A program made the position numbers and the translations under genes. Source: Eonycteris spelaea (lineage: Eukaryota; Chordata; Mammalia; Chiroptera; Pteropodidae). Taken from it: a stretch of DNA of 64,000 nucleotides. A model generated the notes under the pieces. That model saw only the letters and a list, made by a program, of their open reading frames with translations, was not told where the DNA came from and did not search any database. This document shows, piece after piece, positions 14,201-26,200 of the stretch (within the stretch, counting starts at the first letter, position 1; each line of letters begins with the position of its first letter). The stretch spans positions 6,572,001-6,636,000 of the forward strand of contig PUFA01000006.1 in assembly GCA_003508835.1 (NCBI GenBank), given 5' to 3'.

Positions 14201-17200
14201 TATTTTTTATTTTTTACGCCTACAGCATCTGGTCTTCCTAGGTGATCTCCCATCCAAGAACTAAGCAGGCCTGACCCTGCTTAGCTTCCAAGATCAGACA
14301 GGATTGGGCTTGTTCAGGGTGGCATGGCCTTAGACTCCAAGTATATTTTTGAAGGTACAACTGACTGAATTGATTATGAATTAGATGTGGGTGTAAGAGG
14401 AAAAAAAGAGGAGTTACAAGTGAGTCTTAGTTTTTTATTCTGAGCAGGTGTTTGAATGATGGTGCCATTTACTGAGAAGAAGGCTAAGTGGAGGAGCAGA
14501 ATATGAGATTCTGGAGCTCAGATAAAAGGTCCAGGCTGGAAATATAAATGTGGGTGTGATCAGCATCACCGTGGAGGTGGTTTTTAAAACTGTGAGATCA
14601 CCTAAATGAGAAAGAGTTTAAGTGGGGAAGAGGTCACCCTAGGACCTTGCCTGGAGTCATTCCTGGGGTGGGAGTGGGTAGAGAAAAAGAGGACTAAAGA
14701 AAGTGTTTACCGAAGGAGGGAATGGCCATCTACTAAGTGGTGCTAAAGAAGTCAAGTGGACTTAGCTGAAAACTGGGAATTGACCACTGGACTTGGCGAC
14801 CTGAGTTATCAGTAACAACACCAGCAGTTGTAGTGGGGTACAGCAGGTCCTTGAATAATGTTGTTTTGTTCAACATCATTTCATTATAATGTTAATGAGA
14901 AGAAAAAAATTGATTCTCTGCCAGGGCCACTGTCTGTGTGAAGTGGGCATTCTCCCCATGTTTGTGTGGGTCTTCCCTGGGGACTCAAGTTTCATCCCTC
15001 ATCCCACAGATGTGCATGTGAGGTGAACTGAAGTGTCTGAATTGTCCCAGTCTGAGTGAGTGTCGGGGTGGGAGTGAGTGGCCCTTAGATAGAAGTGTGT
15101 CCTGTCCAGGATGGGTCCCCACCTTGCACACTGAGCTGCCGGGTCTTTATTAAGAAGTTCGGTGATGTTTTTGTGACCAGAAATATGCTGTAGGAACTTA
15201 ACTGTTGTTTATATCAGTTAGCCTATGGCAAAGTTGGTTTCCTGATACGCTTTTTCTCCTAAAGGCAGTTTTGAAGAACCTACTGATGATGTTAAGTGAG
15301 GACTTAACTGTACTGGGGAGCAGAGGCCCAATTGCAGAGGGTCGAGAAGAGAATGAGAGATGAGGCAGAGACTAGATAAGCCTTTGAAAGAGTTTTGATT
15401 TCAGTCCTCGGTATACATTTTCTTTTTTTTTAGGTATTATTTTAGAACAGTTTTAGGTTTTCAGAAAAATTGTGAATATAGTACAAAGAGATCCCATATC
15501 CCGTATTATTATCTTATATTAGTTACGGCACATTTGTCACAATTAATGAATCAATATTGGTACATTATTATTAACTGAAGTTTATATTTAATTCAGATTT
15601 CCTTTGTTTTTACCTTATGTCCTTTTTCTTTTCCACGGTCTCGCCTAGGGTACCACATTACATTTAGTCATCATGTCTCCTTAGGCTACTCTAGGCTGTT
15701 ACTATTTCTCAGACTTTCCTTGTTTTTGATGACCTTGACAGTTTTGAGGAGTGCTGGTCAGGTGTTTTGTAGAATGCCCTTCGATTTGGATTTGTCGGGT
15801 ATTTTTCTCACAAGTAGACTGGGGTTGTAGGTTTGGGGAGGGAGACAACAGAAGTAAAGTATCGTCCTCATCACATCCTGTAAGGCGTGCTGTCAACAGG
15901 ACTCATCACTGTTGGCGTGAACCTTAACCACCTGGTTGAAGTGCGCTGAGCAGGTTTCTCCGCCGTAGTTAGCCTTTAGCCCCCTTTCCAAACTGTCACT
16001 ATGTTCAGCCCATACTTAAGGAGTGGGGAGTTGCATTTCACCTCCTCGAAGGCAGGATATTTACCTAAATTATTTGTAATTCATCATAGATTTGTCTCTT
16101 CTCTTTTTTATTCAATTGTTTATATCATTATGGACTGATGAGTATTTATTTTGTACTTTAAATTATAATCCAGGACTACATTATTTTGTTGCTCAAATTG
16201 TTCCAGCCGTGGCCATTGGAGCTCTTTCAGTTGGCTCCTGTGTCCCTTTGATATACTCTCATCATTGTGGGGTTTTTGTTTTTGTTTTTTTGAGCACTTT
16301 CTTGTTTTCTGGTACTACAAACTGCTCCAGGCTCATCTTTTATATTTCTTGCCCCATTCCTGGCATAACCATAGCTCAAGGAGCCTTGGTTCCTTATATT
16401 AGAAAATACTATTAGAAACGAAGACCTGGGCATTAAGTATGGTCATTACTACTGGTGTGTTCTTGGCTTCTAGGCTCTCTTAGCTGACAAAGTAAGGAAA
16501 TACAAGTGCATGTATTTACCTGTGTCTGAGTGTGTGTATTTCTATATGTAACCATCTGTATTTATATTAAGGTAAACAAGAGTTGATACTGATATCTCTA
16601 ACACTATCCAGTCCATTACCACATGCATCCTAGCTTCTTCTTCTTGCTTATCTGGAACCTCCCACCCCAACAGTGAGAAATCTGGCTCCCACAATCCACC
16701 ACCCATTTACTTAATTGTTCAGCTCCAGTGTACATGTATAGTGTTGTCAGAATTGTTCACCACAGCATCATCAGCTAGAGTGCAGTGCCTTTCGCTTTTA
16801 GTCTTACATACTCCACTCATTTTGAAAGTTACTGAGGTAAGCATTTTTTCTTCTACCCCCTTCAGTGAGGTTGTTTCATACGTTTACAATATAGTTAGAT
16901 TCTTTTGTCATTTTTTCCAGGATCCCCTGACCTCAGAAATGATTTTTAAAGATTTTCATTAACATACATTAATGTTTACTGTTTGTGCTGTAAAGTTCTA
17001 TGGGTTTTGAAACAGACTGAGCATATCATGTATCCACCATTACAGTTTCTTACGGAATAGTTTCATTGCCCTAAAAAGTCCTCTGTGCTTCACTTATTTA
17101 ATCCCCTTCCCTGGAGCCTCTGGCAACCACGGATCTATTTACCATCTTTATAGTTTTGCCTTATCCAGAGTGTTATATAATTGGCATCATATAGTATTTA

Positions 17201-20200
17201 GCCTTTTTAGACTGCCTTTTTTTCACTTAGCGATATGCATTTAATGTGCATTCACATCTTTTTGTGCCTTGATAACTCATTTTTTTTATTGGTAAATAAT
17301 GTTTCATTATATGAATGCACCACGGTTCGTTTACCCAGTCACCTGTTGAAGCACATCTTGGTTGCTTCCAGTTTTTGATGATTATGAATAAAACTGTTAT
17401 AAATATTTGCTTGCAGGTTTTTATATGGACATAAATTTTCAAATAAGTAGATACATTGGAGTGTGATTGCTGGGTCATATGGTAAGACTATGTTTAGCTT
17501 TGTAAGAAACTGCCAAAATGCCAAATTACTATACCATTTTCCATTCCTACAATCAGTGAATGAGAGTTACTGTTGCTTCACATCTTTGCCTGCAATTGGT
17601 ATTGTCAGTTTTTTAAATTTTAACCATTCTAATAGGTGTCTCTGTATGCCATTCACCAACTCAAATACGTTGGTTCTCTAAGCTTGAGGGCTCAGTGAGA
17701 GTAAAGCAAGAGAGGTAGAATCCAGCAGGGATTTGGTTTCTAGAAATAATGAACTAATCTTGGGGTCGTAGAAGTCTAGAAACAACCAATTCTAGTTTTC
17801 CCTCTATTTATTTATTTTCTGTATGCTGAAGACAATGATAAGATGACCTGAAACGTTTCAAAAGAATACTGATGGTATATATTTATGTATAAGGCACATA
17901 AGGAATCCATGTTCATCCAGTATTTTCTGTTGAAATGTTGAGGGATCATAATGTGCTGGCTGGTGTGCTGGATGATGGTGATGAAGTGATGAATAAATTA
18001 GATGTAGTGTTGTTCTCAATGAGCTTACAGTCTAACTGGAGAGACAAACAGTTACAATACACAGCAATCAAGGCCACGATGGGAGAGGTACAGGGAGCTA
18101 TGGGAACTCCGGTATCAAGGCATCTGACCAGTCTAGGACGGGTCACAGAGGCTTCTTAGAAGAAGTGACTTCTAAGATGTGGCCTACAATGGGGGTTAAA
18201 TCCAGCCTGCTACTGGCATTTGTACAGCCTATGAACTAAGAATAGTTTTTATATTTTAAAATGTTTGAAAAGAATCGAAAGAGAATAATATTTTGTGATA
18301 TGTGAAAATTATATAATATTTAATTTCAGAGACATAATAATATGTTTTATTGGGATACAGCCACGCTCATGGCTGCTTTTGCGTTATTATAGCAGAGTTG
18401 AATAGTTGTGATTGAGACTATATGGCTGGCAGAGTCTAGGACATCTACTCTCTCTGGTCCTGCACAGAAAGTTTGCTGACCCCGGCCACAGCATGGGTAG
18501 GAGTCCATTGTGTAAAGCAGAGTCAGGAAGAAGGAAGTCGGTTTCTAATGAGATCTTCGTATAATTGTAGTAACTCTAATATATTTTGAGTATGGTGTGC
18601 AAGGAGGTAGGGGGCCAGAGGTGGGCAGGATTCTGACGGGGAAGAGACCTGGTACCCATATTAAGGGGTCAGAGTTTAATCCATAGGGAGCTTTTAAAAA
18701 GTTTTAAGTGGTACATCAGATTTCCTTTTTCAAAAAATGCTCTGGCCACAGTGTAGAGATTGAGTTAGAGAGAGTGGAGTGAGAACGGAGGCAGAGAGAG
18801 TAGTTGAGGTTTTTGAAGTCATTCCAGGGAGATGTTGGTAACTTGGACTAGTATAGTGACATTGGGGATAGGAATATATTGATTTGAGAGGCATTTAGGA
18901 AGCAAGATGGGAAGGCCTTGGTGATTCATTGGAGGCGTTGAAATGTAATTATTTTCATGTTTAAATGATGGTGTTTCTTTTCAACTCCAAAGTCTTTTTG
19001 TTTGTTCTGGATCATGTGAATGCATGGTCGAAAAGTTCATGTTAAATAATAGACTTCAGAGCAAAATTCTTTAGTGACGTTTCATGCCTCTGGTGCTCCT
19101 TCTAACTTGTTAATTGAAGAAGCATTTCTCTGTGATCTCTTCATGTTGTTCCTTGTTGACAGGAGATCTGGCTTTTAAGGAGCAGCGAAACTATTGGCAG
19201 ATTAATTTTCCTTTTCAGTTTTATCTTGATTTGACAACTTCCCCAAAATATTTCTTTGTTGCAGTTCCTTGGGCTCTTTGGTTTTCAAGGCAATTAGTTG
19301 ACGATGACAAGAGCTTTTCATTCTCTAAAGCATTTAGACCCTTTCCAGTTTTATATCTCTGACCCTTGCCTTTTTTTCCCTTGGAATTGAAGTCTCACTT
19401 GCAGTAAATGGTAATCAGATCACTGTCTTATATTTTATAATATGTTGTGTGGCTTTCGAAGTGCCTACTCACATGACAACCATTTGATCCCTACAATAAA
19501 CCTGTGAGGAAGGCAGGACAGGTCAAATTACTATGCGTAGGAGAGGATAGATGACTTGCCCAAATCAAAGGCCAATACATAATAGAGCTGGTGATAGAAC
19601 TTAGGTCTAAAGCAGATTTCATAGCTTGATTCTTTCTATAATGCACTCTGTCTCCATGAAAAGGGAGTCAGACTCACTGTGAGAGTTACTTTTCAGCAGT
19701 AAGGACATCCAGATGAAATACTTTTTTTTCCTCTTGGTACGCTTTGTTGGAGCTTCACTCAGACACCAGCATAGCCCTTTCCTGTGCTTTTGGGCAATGA
19801 ATGGACTGCCACGAATTCATAGTATGATTTGAGAAGCTGTGGTCTGTATATTAAAGCGTATGTAAGTACGTTTGTTTTCTTTTCGCCTCCCTTTAGGTGG
19901 TTCTCAGTCTGATGATTTGAGGCCAAACGGGAAAGGCCTGCTTGTGGACCAAAGCTTCCGGGGTCAGGATAAGCCAGACAGCTTGCTCACAAGGTAAAGC
20001 AGCTCTTCCTTCATGTGCACCTCTGAGGACCGAGGTTTTCCTCATTATAGAACTGAAACCATTACTGTGCATGTCAGCCATCCCAAGATAGCCGGCCTAA
20101 GAAAACTTGGATAGTTAATAAGCACTTACTCTGTATGCCAGGCACCATGCACTTACTTACATGGATTACCTTACTTTAACCTGTGAGTAGATACTATTAT

Positions 20201-23200
20201 TTTTTCTATCTTACAGCTAAGGAAACAGGTGAAGAAGAAAGGTTATATAACTCACCCAAGGTCCAGAACTAGCAAGTAGCAGATCTAGAATTTGAAACTG
20301 GCTGTCTAACCTTACCTTAGAAATTTAGGAGCTTAGATATGTTTTGATTTCTCCCTTCCATTCTTTTAGGAGTTTTCTGACTCTGAAGATACTTTTATTC
20401 ATTTTTGTTTACTCTTTTTTTAACTGAGGTACTATTATATTTAGTTTGTACTCCAGTGCCCTCTACTGATCATAGCTAGAATCATTTGGTCAAGATAAAA
20501 CTACTCCCTTATTTGTGTTACTATTTTAATTATGCATTTAAGCAGCAATGAATAATCTCTGAACCTTAAATGTAGCTAGACCCATCATTCTCAGTTAACT
20601 TTTGAGCATTCTTGGTATATATAGATACATTTTTACTTAGCCTTAAATAGTATGTACAGAACAATAATAATATCAAAAATTTATGTGGCATTTATTCAGT
20701 GTCAGAACTTCAAGTGCCAGTTACTTCAGTATATCTTAATTCATTGAATAATTTCAACAAAAGCTTCTTGAGCTATTAGGATTCTGTTAAGTAAATATGT
20801 CAAATTTTGCTTAACTTTTAATGTTGGCATTCAAATAATTTTTAACATGACTATTAAAACTACACAAATAATAATGAAATACAAATTTTCATCGCCTTTT
20901 TATTTTGGATTATTTCTGTGGAATAGAGATAAAGTAGAATTATCAAGTCAAAAGATCTGGATAGTTTAATAGTCTTGTTATGTGAGGCAGTGGAGTCCAG
21001 AAAGAGCACTGTCAAATCTGGGTTCTAATCTGTACTCTGCTACCATCCAGCTGGTTGAATCATTGATGATGGCGGGTCTCATTTTTGTCATTTGAAAAAT
21101 GAAGGTCCCCTTCTGTGAATTTATTATCAGATCTCTGGACCAGTGTACTATATAATCAACAACATATAAGCTTACTTAATTCCACATAGAAGTACTATTA
21201 TTTTAGCAAATAACTTTTACTTTAGCCTTCTTTAGTCTTCTGTGATGCAGATGCTTGTGTGTGGAAACTTCTAGTTTTATATTTATGTATTTTGTCATGG
21301 AAGTCTCATCAAAATATGATAAATTTCTTTTTGTTTTTGTTTTTCTAGACAGAATAAATCCAAGTCTGAAATTACCGACATGGTTCGCTCATCTACTATC
21401 ACAGTATCAGACAAGGCTCATATTTTATCAATGCAGAAGTTTGGACTGAGAGATACAATGGTGAAATCACATCTAGTGCAGAAAGAAGAGGATTATACCT
21501 ATATCCAGAACTTCAGGTAACTAATTGGGTTTAGGCTGTTCTCAAAACAAAATGATCATTCAGCTCTCTGAAGTTTAAGCACTTCTCCCTATACTCTGGA
21601 TTTGGAAGCAAATCCTACCACAGAATCTCTCTCATCATTTCCTAAATGAGTGATTCCTTTCACTCTTCATTAGCAGGCATTTATTTTGTGCCTTTTCTGG
21701 CCAGGCACTGTGGTAGGCATGGTGGAGTAGGAGTGACACAACTTGCAAATAGTTTCAGAAGTATTTGAAGAGCTATGTGGGTATAGAAGAAGGAATGATA
21801 TCCTGATTTTTGTGTATCCCATTGTCATTCTAGGCCTTTGAAGAAAGTCATTTAGATTGAAATTAGTAAAATGAAGTTAGTGTTTGGTGATCTTTTTAGA
21901 TAGAAAAATGAATAAAGGTTGCAGAATTCTGCTTGATCTTCTTAAATCATTTCATTGTGACTATAAGACAAAGTAGCATTACTTCTAGGGATAGAAATAG
22001 TCAATTATGGTAAACACTGTTGTTTCTTTCCTTCTGGAAGTAATCACCAAGGTACTTTTCATTGTTTTCATTTCCAAAGCACACATGGGGTAAATCGTTT
22101 TGTGGATTGTGGCCCTCTAATGGTTATTAAAGCGAAGTAAGAATGTTCAGAGTAGGCCTATAGTGTTTGACGTTATCACAAAAGTAGCAAATACCACGGC
22201 AGACTGCAAGTCACCCCTTGGTGCTACAATCCTCAGTTTAGGTTAGCTGTGACATTTCTTATGTTTTAAAATTCCACTCCAGAGAGACTAAAACCAGCAT
22301 AAAATGCTTTCTCCTGTCATTTCCTAGTTCCTTACCTCCGAGTGACTGATTGATTCTCTTTGGTGACAGGTTTTTTGTGGGAACATACAATGTCAATGGA
22401 CAATCCCCTAAAGAATGCCTCCAGCCCTGGCTAAGCCATGGTATCCAGGCCCCAGATGTATACTGTGTAGGGTGAGTGCTTCTCTTCCAGTAGCCTCTAC
22501 ATTCTCAGGAGTGTATAGCTGTGGTTGAAGGAATGGGGACAGCAATATACACATGAGTCTTCACAGCAGGTGAAGGAATTGAAAAATAACGTGTGCTTAA
22601 TAACAGCAGCTTTTCTGTTTGATGTTCTTCCTCATAGTAAATAAATTTCTGGCAGTATAAAAGTGATGTGCTTGGCATTTAAATGCTAATATTTATTTTT
22701 TTTAGTGCAGTCTTCTGTTAATATCACTGTACCTTGAACTGACTTTCATTGCATAGACATTTAATACTTTGTTGGTCACAAAACAAAATTATCTTTTGCC
22801 AGAGAAGAAAGTTATCTTTTTTAAAAAAAAAAAAAACAACCCATCAGTCAGTGCTTTTTGTTTCACACGCACTTACTGTCTTCTTACCACTATACTGGGC
22901 ACTATTCATGGGGAGAGGGCAGTAAAGAAGCTGGTATGATAAAGTGGAAAGGACCTAGAAATTGAGATTTATACAGACCTAGGTTTGAACCCATTTGCCA
23001 CTGGGTGCTTGTATGAACTAGTGAACTCAGATGGAAAATGCAGATGCTTCCAACTGCTTCACAGGCTGGTTATGAAGAAGAAATGGGCTGCTGCTCATGA
23101 AAGCACTGGTAAGTTCCTTAGTATTTAGACCCTTAGCTCTAAATGTTTTGTTTTTCTTTCCTCTTGAGAGTCCTGCAGTTAACTAGAAGCTAGGATTTAT

Positions 23201-26200
23201 GCGCCTAAACCAATCGGAGAATGTGTCATCTTGTACATTATCTTTCTCTACTGTCTGAGTGATTGCTTCTCCTAATAGATTCCAGGAGCTTGATCTGAGC
23301 AAAGAGGCCTTTTTCTTCCACGATACCCCCAAGGAGGAAGAGTGGTTTAAAGCCGTGTCAGAGAGTCTTCATCCAGATGCCAAGTATGCAAAGGTAAGAG
23401 AGGAGTCAGGGACCTTCAAATTTTAGGTTGCCACAAAGGGAAATTATAAGACAGTATTTCACATTTTTTATAAGCTAGTCCTAATTATCCTGCTATTTTC
23501 AGTTCCAGGTGCTCCAGAAGAGGCGCCTATGGGTGGGAAAGATGCAGGCTTGGCACTTGTAGGCTGTTTAGGTTATCATGTAGCAAGCTCAGTGAGTTGA
23601 ACAGGTGATTATCCTGGGCCCTCGTGTGGAGAGAGAGATGCGTTAACACTGTCAGCCAGCTTTGAGACCACTTTTTTGAGGGGGACAGTTATTCCTGTTC
23701 TCACCTTCTATTTAATGCCATGATGTGAATGTTTGACTCTGTTTTCCAGGTGAAGCTCATCCGACTGGTTGGGATTATGCTGCTGCTATATGTCAAACAG
23801 GAGCACGCAGCGCACATCTCGGAAGTGGAAGCTGAGACTGTGGGGACAGGCATCATGGGGAGGATGGTGAGTTCTTGGTTGGTATGTTTGGCATACCGAG
23901 GCCCTTGGTCTCTAAGGTTTTGACTCTACTTCTCATAGTGCTATACTGCATGCATCCCACTTTGTGGGTGCTGGGCTTACAAGTCGCATTTTACCCTTAA
24001 TCAGGACTAGATTGAGCAGACCATTTATAAACCGTATTTTGGTGACTGGATGGCTGATTTGCCCCACTAACGTATATCCTCATGTTCATGCCACCCTAGA
24101 GCCTCTAGTCGAGCCTCCTGTCTAATCCATGAAATAGGTTGCAGAAGCTATGTTAGGTCACCAAGGAAAAGAAAGAATACTGATAATAGGTTTGCAATTT
24201 CCTCTTCTTCTTGAGGCTATTAAAGTCCTGCTTTTAGGTTCTACTGCAAGACTTCAGCTTCCTGCAGAGAAGGGAAAGCATGTGGTTTACCTGTGATTTA
24301 GTGAAAGTGGACTCAGCTTTGCCACGGACTAGTTAGTCATTCTGCCCCTTGGATTTTTCTTACCTGTAAAGTACAGACAATAACATTGCTTTACTTATCT
24401 CACAGGATTATCATGAAGACTAATTAAGAAAACATTTAGGAAGTTTGTGGGTTTAAACGCCTAACATATCATGTTGTGAATTGGATTTTTTGGGCTCCTT
24501 TTCATAGGGTAACAAAGGAGGAGTGGCGATCAGGTTCCAGTTCCACAATACCAGCATCTGCGTTGTGAATTCTCACTTGGCAGCCCACACAGAAGAGTAT
24601 GAGAGGAGGAACCAGGACTATAAAGACATTTGTTCTCGAATGCAGTTTTGTCAGGTTGACCCCAGCCTTCCTCCTCTCACCATCAGCAAGCACGAGTGAG
24701 TCTGGGCTTCTTCCCTCAACAGTTCACCAGAGTTGTGGGCTCTCTACTTTGTGAGGGAGGTAACTGGAGGCGGCCTCCCACTGCTGGAGTGGGAACTCTA
24801 GCCACTCCGGGCTACATGTGGATTATGTCCCTTGGAAATGCTTAATTTCCAAACTTATCATATGGCAGACCTCTAGGATCGTTCTTGAATCACTTGTCCC
24901 TGGAAAATGCATAAGATTTATTTTAATATGGGTCCAAAGAAAGCGTCCAAAGAAAGCAACCAAAGAGCAAGCATCTCAAACCCAGGTTTTAGAAGTATGT
25001 TTTGGGATTTTATATGTCTTTTCTTAACAAAAGCATATGTAATGGAGAATGACTGCCTTTGTCTGCTTTCACTTAGTCTTTCATTCTACTTGAGTCAACT
25101 TTTTAAAGCTATAGTTGCAGCTGTTTGGAGCATCTTATGCTAATTTTGGTCTATTCTCTTTATCTCTAAAACTTTCTATATGTCTAAATTCAAGGCATTA
25201 GAATTTCACTTGACAATAACACTTGAAGCTTGTGTCACTTTTTTGTATGAAGAGGAAGAAACCACTTGGGCCATGGTGTCTGCCAGGGAGTATACAGAGT
25301 CACGCCTCTCATCCTGCCCGCTGCCATGGTGGAACTGTCTTGAGCTCACTGGTATTCTGGAAGGTGACAGGATGGCGTCCCTTCTCCAGAGAACCTAGCA
25401 GGGAGTGTGTCTTCCATTCTGCTGAGCTTGCAGCATCCTAGTTTGTAAGGTTGCAGCTTGCATGTCAGTTTGTCTGCTTTTTGCTTGTGGATGCATTTAG
25501 TTTGATGTGTGTACTGCTGTGTAGATTCTCTTAATGACTTTGTCATTGGCTTCTGATAGAGCAATATTGGACTTCGTGAGATGTGTGATGTCATCTAGGA
25601 GCATTCAGTTATCTTTCTCCCAAAGCATCCGGTATAATAAAACACCTGTCACTGCAAATAGAATCAGCCGATGTCATAGTAGTGGTTAAACCCAGACTCC
25701 ACTATAAAGGTTGAGCTTTGTTTCAAAGGAACTAAGCTCTAAAAAACAAAGGCTGAGAGCGTGTTTTGTGGACTGGAGTATGCATGAAGGCAGAGGCAAC
25801 ATCATGGCATCATCTACTTTGGGGTCCCTGGCTTATTGATATGGCTCCTAATACTTGATCTTTTTGCCTCTTCCCAGAAACGAAGTAAAAATTGTCTTAC
25901 TTTTAGATTTTATTAGACTATCTTTCCAACCATACAAGAATAAAATAGTCAAGGGGGATTCAAGGTGGTTTATAATGAACCTGGACCAAAGTAATTGAGT
26001 AACCAGCATGTTAGACATGGTATTAAATGGGATAAAAAAGAAAAAAATTTTCCGAGTCGCTGAGTCACTTTCCCACCCAGCTCCCCAGAGTCTAAGCCTC
26101 AGGGTCCTTTTGTGAGAAGCCCACTATATAAGACAGGTGAAGTTTCCTACTAAACCCTGTGACCTTTGTACTCTGTCCTCCAGTGTGATCTTGTGGCTGG

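Larger units (their letters stand above)
13600..15420 (-). repeat. L2 LINE, interrupted by two younger insertions
   Basis: Reverse-complement L2 wording is clear: 'acattccaggcagagggacc', 'agcaagagcaaagtccctga', 'gaagttacttcatctgatgc', 'gatggtgccatttactgaga'. The L2 is broken by a 5S-rRNA-derived element (14200-14335) and by a Tigger-like transposon (14841-15310). It therefore predates both. Confidence 0.7.
2205..19896 (+). other. INPP5B: INPP5B long intron (17.7 kb), repeat-rich
   Basis: No exon is supported in this interval. A G-run lies at about 3132-3157. Tetra- and dinucleotide-like CT/GT wording occurs near 5098-5140, and AT-rich simple sequence at 7310-7400. Stretches at about 6050-6540 look like an L2 in + orientation, and 8545-8690, 8770-8970 and 10500-10620 look like MIR. 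The larger repeats are listed separately. The remaining stretches (2410-6000, 10650-11450, 19000-19890) show nothing I can name. Confidence 0.7.

Noticed and set aside
14200..14335. A working 5S rRNA gene
   Set aside because: Many substitutions in conserved parts and an A-rich tail in place of the T-run terminator mark a retroposed copy.
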